From assembly GCA_032871835.1 (NCBI GenBank), contig CM065299.1, positions 98,834,652-98,898,651 of the forward strand: a DNA stretch of 64,000 bases, given 5' to 3'. This document shows, piece after piece, positions 35,497 to 46,884 of the stretch (the first letter of the stretch is position 1; every line of letters begins with the position of its first letter). The position numbers and the translations under genes are program-made. Source of the stretch: Dipteronia dyeriana (lineage: Eukaryota > Streptophyta > Magnoliopsida > Sapindales > Sapindaceae). The notes beneath the pieces are model-generated. The model saw only the letters and a program-made list of their open reading frames with translations, did not search any database and was not told the DNA's origin.

Positions 35497-37296
35497 GTCA
35501 CTAAAGAGGGGAAAAAAGCAATATGCAAGTATTGTGGTGATATTTATATATTTGACTCGGATTGTAACGCAACAAATATGAACACACATATTGATAAACG
35601 GTGCAAAAAATATCGGCTTGTAGATTCAACACGAAATGTGTTGGTGAAACAACCAACTGTATCCAGTTTTGGGAGTAGTTTAGGGGTGTCAAAATTTGAT
35701 CAACTAATATGTGAAATGGTCTTAGCGGAGATGTTGATACTTGATGAATTACCATTTAGATTTGTTGAGAATCGAAGATTCCGTAGGTTTTGCTTTGAAC
35801 TTTGTCCTATATTTGATCTCTCATCGAGGAGAACCATTGTTAGAGAGTTGTATCAGTTATATATTGATGACAAGATTAAGTTGAACAAGTATTTTAATCG
35901 GAGTAAGGTGAGGGTTTGTTTAACCATAGACACGTGAACATCAATGCAAAATATAAACTACAAGTTGTCACTGCACATTTTATTGATTATGATTGACAGC
36001 TGCAAAAGAGGATTCTGAGCTTTAGTCAAATAGTTGATCATAAGGGAGATTCAATTGGAAAATATATTGAGAATGTCTTGGTTGAGTGAGGTATTGACAA
36101 AGTTTTCACAATAACCGTGGATAATACAAACTGCAAACACCACTGTCATTAGTTATATGATTAGGAAATTAAATAGTTGGTAAGATGATGGAGCAGTTTT
36201 AGGGGGCAAGTGCTTACATGTACAATGTTGTGTACATGTCCTAAATCTAATAGTCAATGATGGGTTGAAAGATTTGCATGACTCAATTGTAGCAATTCGC
36301 AATACAGTGAAATTTATGAAATCTTCTTCCAGTAGATTAGAACGATTTAAAAAAGCTGCTGCACATGAGAAGATTGGGACTAAAGGGTTGGTAGTGCTAT
36401 ACGTTCCTACTAGGTGGAATTCAACTTATTTGATGTTGGAAAGTGCAGTAAAGCTTAGAAAAGCATTTGAGCGACTGGTAGAGGAAGATATTCATTATGT
36501 GAACTGTTTAAGAGATGATAAAAATGAGCATAAGCGGATTGGACCCCTTAATGTTGATGATTGGGATAATCCTAAGGTAATTATCAATTTCTTAACAACT
36601 TTTTATGATATTACCTTGGATTTTAGTGCTTCATTGTGTGTGACTTCCAACATTTATTTTTAAAAGTTGGTGCACCATTGTAATCAACTAAATCCATTGA
36701 CCACTGAAAGAGATCCACTTGTTAGTAAAATTGCTTTGAGTATGTAGCACAAATCAACAAGTATTGGGGTGTTTAGAAACAACCAATAATTTGTTGATAT
36801 TGACAGTTGTTCTTGACCCAAGGTACAAATTGGATCATGTGAAGATTCAGTTTAATTCCATTTATGGTGTGGAAGAATCTCAATCAATGATTTCTAAGTT
36901 GAAAGGTGTGTTGTCAGACTTTTTTGAATGGTATAACAGATTTTATGGTAGTTCTGGTGGGGAACAAAGTAAATCGATGATGTGTTCTCATTTGGAGTTG
37001 GTGGTGAACCTAGTGATGACTTAGAATTCGGCAGGTTAAAGGCAACTGATAAAAAGGTTAATTTGTGGGGAATGAAGCAACAAGAAGAAGAAATTAATAA
37101 AGGGAAAAGTAAGGTAGATTTGTATTTGTTGGATCGTGCTGAGAAATAGAGGTTTGATGTTTTGGCTTGATGGAAGAATTCTTTACTGAAGTTTCTTATA
37201 TTATCAATGGTTGCAAGAGATGTCTTTGCAAATGCCGGTTTCAACAGTGGCTTTTGAGTCCGTATTTAGCAACGATGATCGTATTCTTGATCCATT

Positions 37297-37330
37297 TAGG
37301 AGTCAAAAGGAGTTATTTGACTCCTAAAAT
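37297..37330. repeat. Perfect 13-bp inverted repeat
   Basis: TTTAGGAGTCAAA and TTTGACTCCTAAA are separated by 8 bp (AGGAGTTA). The hairpin falls in the last conserved block of the hAT transposase. Confidence 0.85.
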
Positions 37331-39523
37331 AGTTTAGGGGTTAACTTTGATCGAAAATTGTTTGCAAGCAACTTGCCCTATTGTTATACCACGTGTTGTT
37401 CAAGAGCATGCTCAAAATCAAGATGAATCGGTTCATTTGTTAGAACTAAGGTTGAAACCGATAAGCATTTAATATTTAGGTGGAAGTATCAAATTTGTTA
37501 TTTTTTTAATTATTGTTATTTATTATTATGTAAGTTTATTGTTTTTTTTTTAATCTTAATGTAGAGTATTAAAGTGGAGTGACAAATGTTTCTATAGAGG
37601 ATAAAAATTAAGGATGAATGATTCATGAAGCCATGAAGGTAAGATTTTATTGTTTGTATGTACATAATTGTTTAATAGCCTTGCAACCTATTAACATGGA
37701 TGCATCTTTCTTATTTAACTATCATTACTAATTACCGCTTCATTTATGAATGTAGGAAGTTGGAATTATTTTACTGTCTTTATTTGTTGATTTGGATTGT
37801 AATTTTGATTGGGAGTTTGGATTTGGATTGTAAGTTTTATTTGGAGTTTTGATTTGGATTGAAATTTTTATTTGGAGTTTGAATTTGTGATTTAGAGTTT
37901 TTATCTTGGAAAATTGAACTGTATGTCTCATGTATGTATGAAACTTGTGAAAATTGAACTGTATGTCTGTATGTCTTTGAAAATTGACTTTTATATCTAT
38001 TCAATTTGTGATTTTTTTTTAATGAATTATAAATAAAATATTATTATTTATGTCTAATTTGGGCTTGGGCTATTAAAATTTATGAACCTTTAGCCCAAAA
38101 TTAGAATCCAATAAGGCAACAACCCATCAAATTTAAAAATATATTACAAAAGACTCATTAAACCCATCAAACCATAAAGACCCATTAAGCCCAAAACCGA
38201 AATGAACCGAATCGAATCGATTCAAATTAGTTCAATTAAATTCTGTTACCATTTCTTATTCGGTTTAAACCGGTTCAATTTTGAATAAACTAAAATATTT
38301 TTGGTTCAGTTCGGTTTTGTTCAAAATTGAACCGAACCGAACCGTGTTTACCCCTAGAAAACAATCAAGAGCTGCTTGATATGAGGAGAGAGAAAAAGAA
38401 AAAAAGAAAATTGGAGTTTGATTTTGTGAAAGGGAAACATGGAAGAGAAAAAGAAGTAAGAGAAAAAAAAAGGAACAATGATAGATTTTCTTTAAAGAAT
38501 AGTAATAGAATTAAAAGAATTAAAGATAATAACAAATTTTTAAATAATAATAATATATGTAGGTGGTGTGTATTTACAAAAATATAATACAATATAATTA
38601 AAGAAATGATATTTTGGCATTAAGCATGGTTTATATACAAATTATAAAACATTTAAAAAATTTGATGGGTGTGATTACAAAAGGGGTGTACATACAGTTT
38701 TTAAAGGGTGTCATTATCACCACTCATTTTTAATATATCTACTATAAGTAGACATTTTACAAATAGAAATTTTTTAAAAGCCCAACCCAGCAATCTCTTA
38801 CTTCTAAATTATTGGATTGAATTGACTTAATATTAATTATTCCAATTTTTTTTTAGAGTGACAATATTTGCACCTCTTTAAAACTATTTATACACCTCCA
38901 AATTAGTATGTTTTTAAAAATCCAATAATACCCTTGAGTAAAATTACTAAGATGACTAATTGTTTGATAGTACATTCACCAATAACTATTAATTAGTTTT
39001 CTATTTTAATCTTTTGTAATTTTTTCCTATTCATGGTTTGATATTAACATATATCATAAAAACTCTTTTCATTTTAATAAACGCTAGATTCCCTTTTAAA
39101 TATATTTTCATTCTTTTTTAAGGAAATTAATTGATTGTTAAGTATATAAAATGAATCAAAATCATGAGACAAATATGCTTGTCAAAAAAGTAAGTTTTAA
39201 ATTTTTTTTTTTTAAAGAGCAAAATCATTACGTATATAAACGGACTTTTAAATTAACTATATTTTTTATATATTTTTTTATTTCTTTCAAACACACTTTA
39301 GAATTTTTTTTATCAATATTAGATGTTATTTCTTATCAAAAAAAATATTATATGCTTTTTAATTTCATCGAACACCTATATTTTTTTGTTTTAAATATCA
39401 TTTAACGCCTATCTATTTCCACATCAATTGTGACATATCACAAATATTGCTTCTCATCAACTCTCTCAAATAAAAAGTGGTTCTCTAATATATATATATA
39501 TACACGGAAATTTCAAGTCAGTG

Positions 39524-39669
39524 GACACTGATATAATTATATAATAACATTGAATGTGAGCCACACATTTTACATACATTGTCTTGGCATGTATGCACTT
39601 GTCAAAGCTCTTGTATAAATGAGTGGCTCAAATTCAATGTCTTTATATAATTCCATCAGTGTACACTGA
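39524..39669. mobile_element. Foldback MITE, family 1 copy 2
   Basis: AGTGGACACTGATATAATTA and TAATTCCATCAGTGTACACT form the ends. The interior ATTGAATGTGAG and its inverse match the copies at 22779 and 52094. Confidence 0.75.
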
Positions 39670-39847
39670 TAGGATAAGGACTATATATATATATAATCTT
39701 AAGATGGATTTTTAACGAAAAATGGAGCTTGATTTTTAAGAACCCAAGAAGAGAAAAGAAATAGGGAAGATAAAGAATAGTAAGATAAAAAAGGTAACAA
39801 CAAAATTTGAAATAATAATAAAGTTGATTAAATAACAAAATAATAGT

Positions 39848-40302
39848 TGTGGTAGCCGAAAAATGGCTTATAGGCCCACCATACAAGGCCTCCATGAAGG
39901 TTAGGTTGTCCAAGCCCACATTATGAATCCAACCCGTCACACAAACCAGGGGGATAATTTTGAATGTCAAGATTAGACATCGGTTACAACAATTGGATAT
40001 CGGTTACAAACAAGAGTAACCGTTGATTCAATGAGGATTCAAAAAGAGAGGCAATCTCTCCTTGAAACACGCCGAACTTGTGTAACCGACAGATGAACGT
40101 TGGAGGAGAGGTTAACTTATAAATAACAAGGTTCTAAGACAATAGGGGGCTCTGAAAGAAATTGTAGAAAAAAGCAAGCTCACTTAGCGTATCAAAATTC
40201 TGTTCATCTAATTTCTAGCCATCTGAATTGGATCTGATCCTGATTCAAGAACTCTGACGAAAACTGTTCAGCCTAAGCATTCCTAAGGCTAAGAAACTAA
40301 CC

Positions 40303-40337
<35 letters not shown>

Positions 40338-40515
40338 GTTGTTTTTATTTCTTTCTGCATGTTTGACGAGGAAATTCAAGGATTAGACAACAGACCGTCT
40401 ACATTGGTTGATTCGCGAATGAGACAACATCCTAATTCCATTTGGTTCGACTAGAGTTACCTTGGGCCTAACACTCCGACCCGATCCACAACTAACCGTA
40501 GTTTTACCAACTACA
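39848..40515 (+). repeat. Gypsy 5' LTR
   Basis: TGTGGTAGCC...CCAACTACA. A TATAAATA box is at about 40118-40125 and a TA microsatellite at about 40305-40334. Confidence 0.92.
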
Positions 40516-40518
40516 GTT

Positions 40519-40536
40519 TGGCGCCCACCGTGGAGC
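40519..40536 (+). other. Gypsy primer-binding site
   Basis: TGGCGCCCACCGTGGAGC starts three bases after the LTR, a common plant Gypsy primer site. Confidence 0.85.
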
Positions 40537-40587
40537 CCATTGCAACTTTTCAAGACAAACTAGTCTAACCAGTGTTGATTTATCAAC

Positions 40588-42070
40588 ATGTCGGGGGATG
40601 TAAACGAGTCAATCATCGAAGAGCACATCACGGCGTTGACTGCCCAAATGACAGCAAGCGCAGAGAAGTTACGAGCGCTTGAAGTAGAAAATGATGCGAT
40701 CCGAGCGACCAATGTCGAGCTAAGAACGCTGATCGATAATGCAACACCAAACAGCGCAACTCAGGCACCAAACCCTTAACAAGTAGTCGATCAGACAACG
40801 TCGATAACACCAGGAGTTGTAGAGACAAACGTGAGCCAAGACGACTAGCATAACCAGCAGATGCTTCAGATGGCTCGTATAGAAATTGATCTCAACAACC
40901 TGTCAGTCTGGAATGAAATGCCACAGGACCCGACCGTGAACATACGGCCAGATAACGAACTACAGACACCGATAACGATTCAATCAATATCGGGCTTGGC
41001 AAAACCCGGATCTTCCCAACCTTTATCTACTGACTTGGAACTGTCCCATAGGTTTGTAGAAATGAAGGCTATCATTCAAAGGATTCCAGGAGTCTCAACC
41101 CCAATAAAGAAAAGCACAACGAACAGCTTTACAGACTCACCATTTATCGACGCGATGGCACTAATCGAAATGCCCAGGAAATTCAGCTTCCCAAATATGA
41201 AGCAGCATGAAGAGACAACGGATCCGGATGACCATATCGCCCAGTATAAGCAAAGGATGTTCACTATGGAAATCCCACACGACCTAAGAGAAGCGTGCAT
41301 GTACAAGGCCTTTGGGTCCAGCCTTAACGGCCCAGCTCTACAATGGTATATAAATTTGCCTAACAATTCGATTGCTTCCTTTGCACAGCTAACTGACACA
41401 TTCGTGGAGCAATTTGTGAGCAGCCGTAAATTGGAAAAGCAGTCGGACAACTTATACACAATAACGTAAAGACACACGTTGGTAGCTTCAACAGAGAGAA
41501 AGTGCAGATCCCGCATTGCAACGAAGCAACGGTCATCTACGCCTTTAAGAAAGGCCTCAGGTTTGATTCCGATTTATATAAAGAACTTACAAGATATCCA
41601 TGCAGGACAATGGAAGACGTATTGGCAAAGGCAGGAGCTCAAATCAAATGGGAGGAAGATGAGGTCAATTTCATAGGAAAGATCAACAACCATCCCAACA
41701 GAAGAAACGATAGGATGGACAGAAGGTAGAACGGTATAAGAACATAACCATATCCGACTAATAGTAGGTGAAATTCACGTCAGCAAGAAAATTCGAACAA
41801 CAGACAGACATATGGTCGAGATCAAACAAGATCTAGTCGGCCACAAGTTCGTGTTCCAGAATATAACCTCAATATCAAGTTGATCGACCTCATAGCAGTG
41901 ATGCGAGAAATAGGTAGAACGGTAAAATGGCCACGTAAAATGAGTGCCCCTCCGGAACATAGAGATGCAAGGTTAAGATGTGAATTCCACGGGGATCATG
42001 GCCACTAAACGGAGGACTGTGTCACCCTCAAACTTGAAGTCGCAGAGCTCTTCAAGTAAGGACATCTATA
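40588..42070 (+). pseudogene. Gypsy gag, with stops
   Basis: From the ATG at 40588 the product begins with a short coiled-coil stretch (ITALTAQMTASAEKLRALEV). The capsid-like region (about 41160-41470) includes MPRKFSFPNMKQHEETTDPD and GPALQWYINLP, typical of plant Gypsy Gag. A nucleocapsid zinc knuckle, C-x2-H-x4-H-x4-C, is read at about 41979-42020 with a stop inside it. Stops or frame changes occur near 40777, 40847, 41467 and 41729. Gag would assemble the virus-like particle, but this copy is inactive. Confidence 0.85.
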
Positions 42071-42194
42071 AGAATTCCTAACGGACAAGGGGAAGCAAAC
42101 ATTCGCTCGACATGATGAAAAACAACAGAGCAAAACGAGTAGTCATCTGAGGCCACCTCAGCAAGATAGGATAATCAATTATATCGCAAGAGGA

Positions 42195-44100
42195 TTGGAA
42201 GTTAGCGGAGTGAGTTATTCTGCAGCAAAGAGGCACGCACGACAGGTGTCAAATATGGACGTTCGACCCAATCGGGAGCACCCCTATAGTGTCGACGAGA
42301 CCGTCACTTTCAAATCTACGGATAAAACAAATTCTTTCTCTCCTCATCATGATGCACTTGTTATTTCTTTACATATCACGAATTGTTTAACAAAACATAT
42401 TTTGGTTGATAACGGTAGTTCATGTAACATTTTGTTTCATAATGCCCTCAGAGAAATGCAGGTCGATGAGTCCAAACTCAACCGATGAACAACAGTATTG
42501 ACAGGGTTCAGCGGGGAACAGAAAAACACCTTAGGAGAAATCGTACTGCTAGTATATACTGAGAGGGTAAATTTCTACATCAATTTCCTGTTCGACTGCC
42601 AATCACCGTACAACGCCATCATGGGTAGACCGTGGATACATGAGATGAAAGTAATACCATCGACCTACCATCAGATGATAAAATTCCCAACTAGATGGGG
42701 AGTGTGAGAAATAAATGAAAGTAAAGAGAAGCAAGAGAATGCTATCAGAACGCCATGAAGAAAAAGAAAGAGGAGTTATAGCAATTACAGAAACCGAAAG
42801 TCGAGTCAACAACAAACGAGCCGAAAATGGAGGAACTCGACGAGATGTCGATCAACCCCGAGCAGCCAGAGCGAAAGGTATTAATTGGATCTAGATTGCC
42901 AACTAAAGTCCATGAGTGCTTGATTGAATTCTTGATGGGACAATGTAGCAGCTTTGCCTGGTTGCATTCATATATGGTCGGCATCGATCATGAGATAATA
43001 GTTTATCGATTACAGGTAGACCCAGACCACCGGCCCGTGAAACAGAAATGAAGGAAATTTGCCCTAGAAAGGAACAAAGTAATCAATGAAGAGATCTAAA
43101 AACTGCTCGACATCGGATCAATCAAAGAAGTAAAGTATCCCGACTTGCTGGCAAACGTCATGGTCGTAAGGAAGAAAAACGGAAAGTTGTGAGTTTGCAT
43201 CAACTTCACGGATCTTAACAATGCTTATCCTAAAGATTCATTCATGCTTCCTCATATCGATATGCTGGACATGAGTTGCTCAGCTTCATGGTAGCATATT
43301 TAGGCTACAACCATATCATGAGCATCCCGACTACCAGAAGAAAACAGCCTTCGTCATAGAACGAGGTACATTTTGGCATAAAGTAATGTCGTTTGGCCTG
43401 AAGAATGCAAGGGTGACCTACCAAAGGCTCGTGACTAAAATGTTTGCTAAAATGCTCGGCACGACAATGGAGGTCGACATCAACGATATGATGGTCAAAT
43501 CCTTAGTCACGTAGTAGCACATCGAACACTTGAAGCAATCGTTCGACGTTCTCGACAAGTACGGTATGAAATTAAATAACTATAAATGTTCTTTTGGTGT
43601 TTCTTCAAGAAAGTTTTTAGGTTACTTGGTCACTCAGAGAAGGGTCGAGGCCAACCCGGATTAGATCCGATCGATCCAAAAGATCAAGTCACCTAAATGC
43701 ATCAAAGACGTACAAAAGCTCACAGGACGGATAGCAGCCCTAAACCGGTTCATCTCGAAATTGTCTGAAATTTGTCACCTTTTCTTTAACACCCTAAAAA
43801 AGAACAAAGCCTTCGAGTGGGCCGATGATTGCGAGAAAGAATTGCAGAACTTGAAGGCATACTTGATGGAACCCCCATTACTGTCGAAACCAAATGACGA
43901 CGAAGTGTTGCTGCTATACCTAGCAGTATTCGACAAAGCCGTAAATGTCGTGCTAGTCAGAGAGGAAGGTGGCGAGCAACATCCAGTATACTACGCAAGT
44001 AAATCACTACTTGACTTGAAAACCAGGTACAGTCGACTGGAAAAGCTTATGCTAGCTCTCGTCTTTACAGTACGCAAACTGAGGCCTTACTTCTAATGTC
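42195..44100 (+). pseudogene. Gypsy protease, reverse transcriptase and RNase H, decayed
   Basis: Protease: LVDNGSSCNILF near 42402, where the active-site D-T-G is D-N-G. Reverse transcriptase: VDPDHRPVKQK near 43017, MVVRKKNGK near 43160, and the catalytic YxDD position reads DINDM (about 43473-43490), so the Tyr and first Asp are lost. A deletion affects the block that usually reads FMDAYSGYNQI. RNase H: KAFEWADDCEKELQNLKAYL and YYASKSLLDLKTRYSRLEKL at 43800-44060. Stops are frequent between 43050 and 43670. No activity is expected. Confidence 0.85.
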
Positions 44101-44229
44101 ATTCCATTAAGGTAATAACTACTTTTCCACTTAAAAATATTCTGCATAAACTTGAACTTCCAGGTGGATTGACATAGTGGGCGATCAAGCTAAACGAGTT
44201 CCCCTCGAATGGCCAAGAAATCGCAGGTA

Positions 44230-44800
44230 TAATTGACTTTATCTCAGATTTTACCCCTTGCGAGAGTATACAGGCTGAACAAGAACTAATAGCTCTAACG
44301 GAGGGTCACACGACCGACCAATGGATCTTGTCGATCAACGGCTCTAGCAACATTAGAGGGTGCAGACTCGGATTGGTAATCACATCCCCACAAGGTGATA
44401 CGCTAGAGTAGTCGATATATTGTGAATTTTGAGCGATGAACAATGAAGCCAAATATTAAGCGTTAATTGCCGGACTCGACCACGTGAACAGTCTGGAGGT
44501 CAAGAACATTCTAGTACATAGCGACTCGCAACTAGTCGTCTAACAGATGAACGGGTTGTACGAGACAAGGAACCAAAGAATGACGGCGTACCTGGTAAAG
44601 GCTAAACAACTGTGATTCACCTTAGATAAATTTACGATTCAGCAGGTACCAAGATCGAAGAATTCATAGACGGACGAATTGGCTAACCTCAGATCAACAT
44701 CAACCAGTGGTTTGAGGTCGATCTCATCATACATCTTACGACACCAACAATTCAGGGAGACGAAGTAGTAACACCAGTCAACCAATTAGCTAGTTGGATG
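44230..44800 (+). pseudogene. Second (archaeal-like) RNase H region of a Tat element
   Basis: After a spacer the sequence reads WILSINGSSNIRGCRLGLV (about 44320-44390), MNNEAKY, ALIAGLDHVNSLEVKNILVH, SDSQLVV and TDELANL, the pattern of the extra RNase H gained by Tat-lineage retrotransposons. Several in-frame stops lie between these blocks. Confidence 0.7.
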
Positions 44801-44959
44801 GATCCCCTGCTTAACTACCTGTAGACCGATATTTTACCTGAAGACAAATCAGAGGCAAGAAAGGTTAAAGTAAAGGCTGCGAAATTTTACATCCTGTACG
44901 AAAAGCTATACAAGAAATCTTTCACATGCCCTTACTTGAGATGTGTCGCCCCATAAGAA

Positions 44960-46040
44960 ATGCACGACGTTCTTAAAATCCTACACGATAAAGAATACGG
45001 AAACCACTCGGGCGCTCGAAGCTTGTCCAACCAAGCTATCATAGCCGGGTATTACTGGCCGACAATGAGGAATGACTCTGAAAAGCACATGAAAACTTGC
45101 GACAAATGTCAAAGTTTCGCACCAGTATCGCATCCCCCCCCCCGGTACGTTATATCCAATTTCGGCCCCTTGGCCTTTTACGAAATGGGGAATGGACATC
45201 ATAAGCAAATTACCAGCGACGTCCGAAAGAGTCGTCTACATGATTGTATTGACGGATTACTTCTCCAAATGGGTCGAAGTTGGTACGTTCCAACAAGTAC
45301 GTTTTACTGAGGTACATAACTTAGTTTGGAAAAACATTATTTGCATGTTCGGAGTACCTCGGGAGATTGTAACAGATAATGGATCTCAGTTCGTCTCGTT
45401 CAAATTCTAAAATTTCTACGATAAGTATAGGATCAAATTGAGTTTCTCGGCATCCCGTTACCCTCAAGCCAATGGATAGGCGGAATCGACGAAAAAAACC
45501 ATTGTCAACACATTGAAAAAGCGTTTGGAGGCAAAAAAAAAGGGAATGGGCTAAAAAACTTCCGGAAGTACTCTGGGCATACAGGACGACCCCATGTCGA
45601 TAGATAGGCAAAACCCCTTTTTCACTTGTCTATGGCTTTGAGGCCGTGATTCCGATTGAGACGCGACTTGCAACAGTTCAAAACGGGAACCCGAATGAGG
45701 AATGAAACAATTTGGAACTCGTCATTGAGTTGGATCATCTTGATGAACGTTGAGATCGAGCCTCCATTCAAACTCAATCGTACCAGCAACAAGTCGTACG
45801 ACATTACAACAAAAAAATGAGGACCTGAATGTTTAATATCAACGATTGGGTACTTAGACGAGTCTTCCAAAACACTAGGGAAGAATGAACAGGAAAATTG
45901 GGCCTACATGGGAAGGTCCTTATCAGATAACGGACGTCAAAGGTCAAGGGGCATATAAGCTTCGATCAATTGACGTTCGAAAAATACATAACAGCTGGAA
46001 CGCTCTACATCTAAAACAGTACCATTTCTAATCTAAACTT
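44960..46040 (+). pseudogene. Gypsy integrase, frameshifted
   Basis: The HHCC zinc domain is readable (EYGNHSGARSL, AGYYWPTMRND, TCDKCQ; 44960-45115). A frameshift follows after a C-run at 45136, then the catalytic core continues from 45192: MDIISKLPA, VLTDYFSKWVE, VTDNGSQF and QANG-stop-AEST, giving D, D and E of the DDE triad but with a stop beside the Glu. Downstream GPYQITDVKGQGAYKLRS-like sequence (about 45920-45970) marks the C-terminal domain. Inactive. Confidence 0.85.
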
Positions 46041-46369
46041 CTCTAATTATCTGTTCTGAATGTTAATCTTTTCCTTTCATCAGAAAATTGAGACTAACAA
46101 GTCGACTCTAAGGAGCTATGATGAAAACTTAGTGTAACTAAGTGTAAAACTGAGCTCACCAGTAAACAATTAATCTCTACTACTTGTTAAGTTGTCGACC
46201 TCGACAAGCAATCTTTTGATTTTACAGGAATAAAATGACATCAACATCTCAACGAAATGCGAGACTAAGATCAACTTCCAATATCCTCACCCGACATCGT
46301 ACATAGAAAATAGGGGAATAACATTGGGGACAATGTCGACGGCGAATGAAAGCTGATTCAACTCACATA

Positions 46370-46575
46370 TATGAATCCCACATATATGTGGTCGTATCGA
46401 CTTATAGTAAAATAACGTGTGTACGCGAATTCCATGTATCTATGGTCGTGTCGACCTAAAATAAAAGAATGTGTGTACGCGAATCTATGGTCGTGTCGAC
46501 CTAAAATAAAAAACGCGTGTACGGAATTTCTTGTAATTATGGTCATATCGACCCAAAATAATAAAGAAAAAATGC
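46370..46575. repeat. Tandem repeats in the Gypsy 3' region, about four units of 45-60 bp
   Basis: Units share TATGGTCGTGTCGACCTAAAA followed by a TGTGTACGCGAAT-like block. Such arrays downstream of pol are common in Tat/Retand elements. Confidence 0.8.
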
Positions 46576-46884
46576 ATGTGCGGGTACGCAGTTATTGTTA
46601 AACAAGAACTATGTTGACCGAATGCGTGCAACTCGCATGCGCAAATATAACCAATGTCGCACCAACTTATACGTGCCTAGATAAATCTATCAATCAAACA
46701 AATATTTATACACAAGGTTACAGGCTTGTTTAAATATAGTAAACACGCGAGCAGATTATCAAAGGCCATTTGTCAAAGAAAAATAAAAGGTCATTCAACC
46801 AAATCGTTCCAAAAGTTAGAAACGGCATTTTTACATAACATCATTAACAAAAAAATGTTGGAGAATCAGACAGTCGGAATGAGG

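Larger units (their letters stand above)
34602..37470 (+). pseudogene. hAT transposase (BED finger, C-terminal dimerisation domain), broken
   Basis: From an ATG at 34602 the protein starts with an acidic stretch and a Lys/Arg-rich stretch, then a BED-type zinc finger: WVHFEEYVT before the MITE and AICKYCGD...THIDKRC after it (about 35515-35605). Later pieces (MVLAEMLILDELPFRFVE, YVPTRWNSTYLML, LTVVLDPRYKLD) are characteristic of plant hAT transposases of the RICESLEEPER/DAYSLEEPER type. The C-terminal dimerisation region near 37225-37300 reads STVAFESVFSNDDRILDPF. Stops and frameshifts occur near 35937, 36087, 36662, 37022 and 37149. A 719-bp MITE splits the zinc finger, and a perfect 13-bp hairpin (37297-37330) disrupts the final motif. 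It cannot make active transposase. Confidence 0.85.
34503..38356 (+). mobile_element. Decayed hAT element (left end missing)
   Basis: The right end (37740-38356) has the same subterminal AACCGAACC-type repeats and GGATTTGGATTGTAA array as 3540-4197, ending TTTACCCCTA. The left terminus that should begin TAGGGGT is not visible and seems lost where the LTR element abuts at 34502. The body holds the transposase pseudogene, itself broken by a MITE. Confidence 0.7.
23213..38725. mobile_element. MULE-like element R, copy 1, heavily invaded
   Basis: The ends are GAGCGGTGATATTTGCACCC and the inverted form of GAGTGGTGATAATGACACCC, flanked by ATTTCTAAT (23204-23212) and ATTTTTAAT (38726-38734), a 9-bp target duplication with one mismatch. 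That length and the long inverted ends fit Mutator-like elements. Its own sequence is about 1.5 kb, seen at 23213-23287, 25733-25760, 31391-31784 and 38357-38725, and aligns piece by piece with copy 2 (38856-51545). All the rest is nested insertions. No transposase of its own is visible. Confidence 0.75.
22982..38797. mobile_element. Tourist-like MITE split by a 15.5-kb nested insertion
   Basis: 22982-23212 and 38726-38797 are the two halves of one MITE. Joined, they match in reverse orientation the intact 294-bp copy at 53665-53958. TTA flanks lie at 22979-22981 and 38798-38800, fitting the 3-bp target duplication of Harbinger/Tourist elements. Everything between the halves was inserted later. 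Confidence 0.85.
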
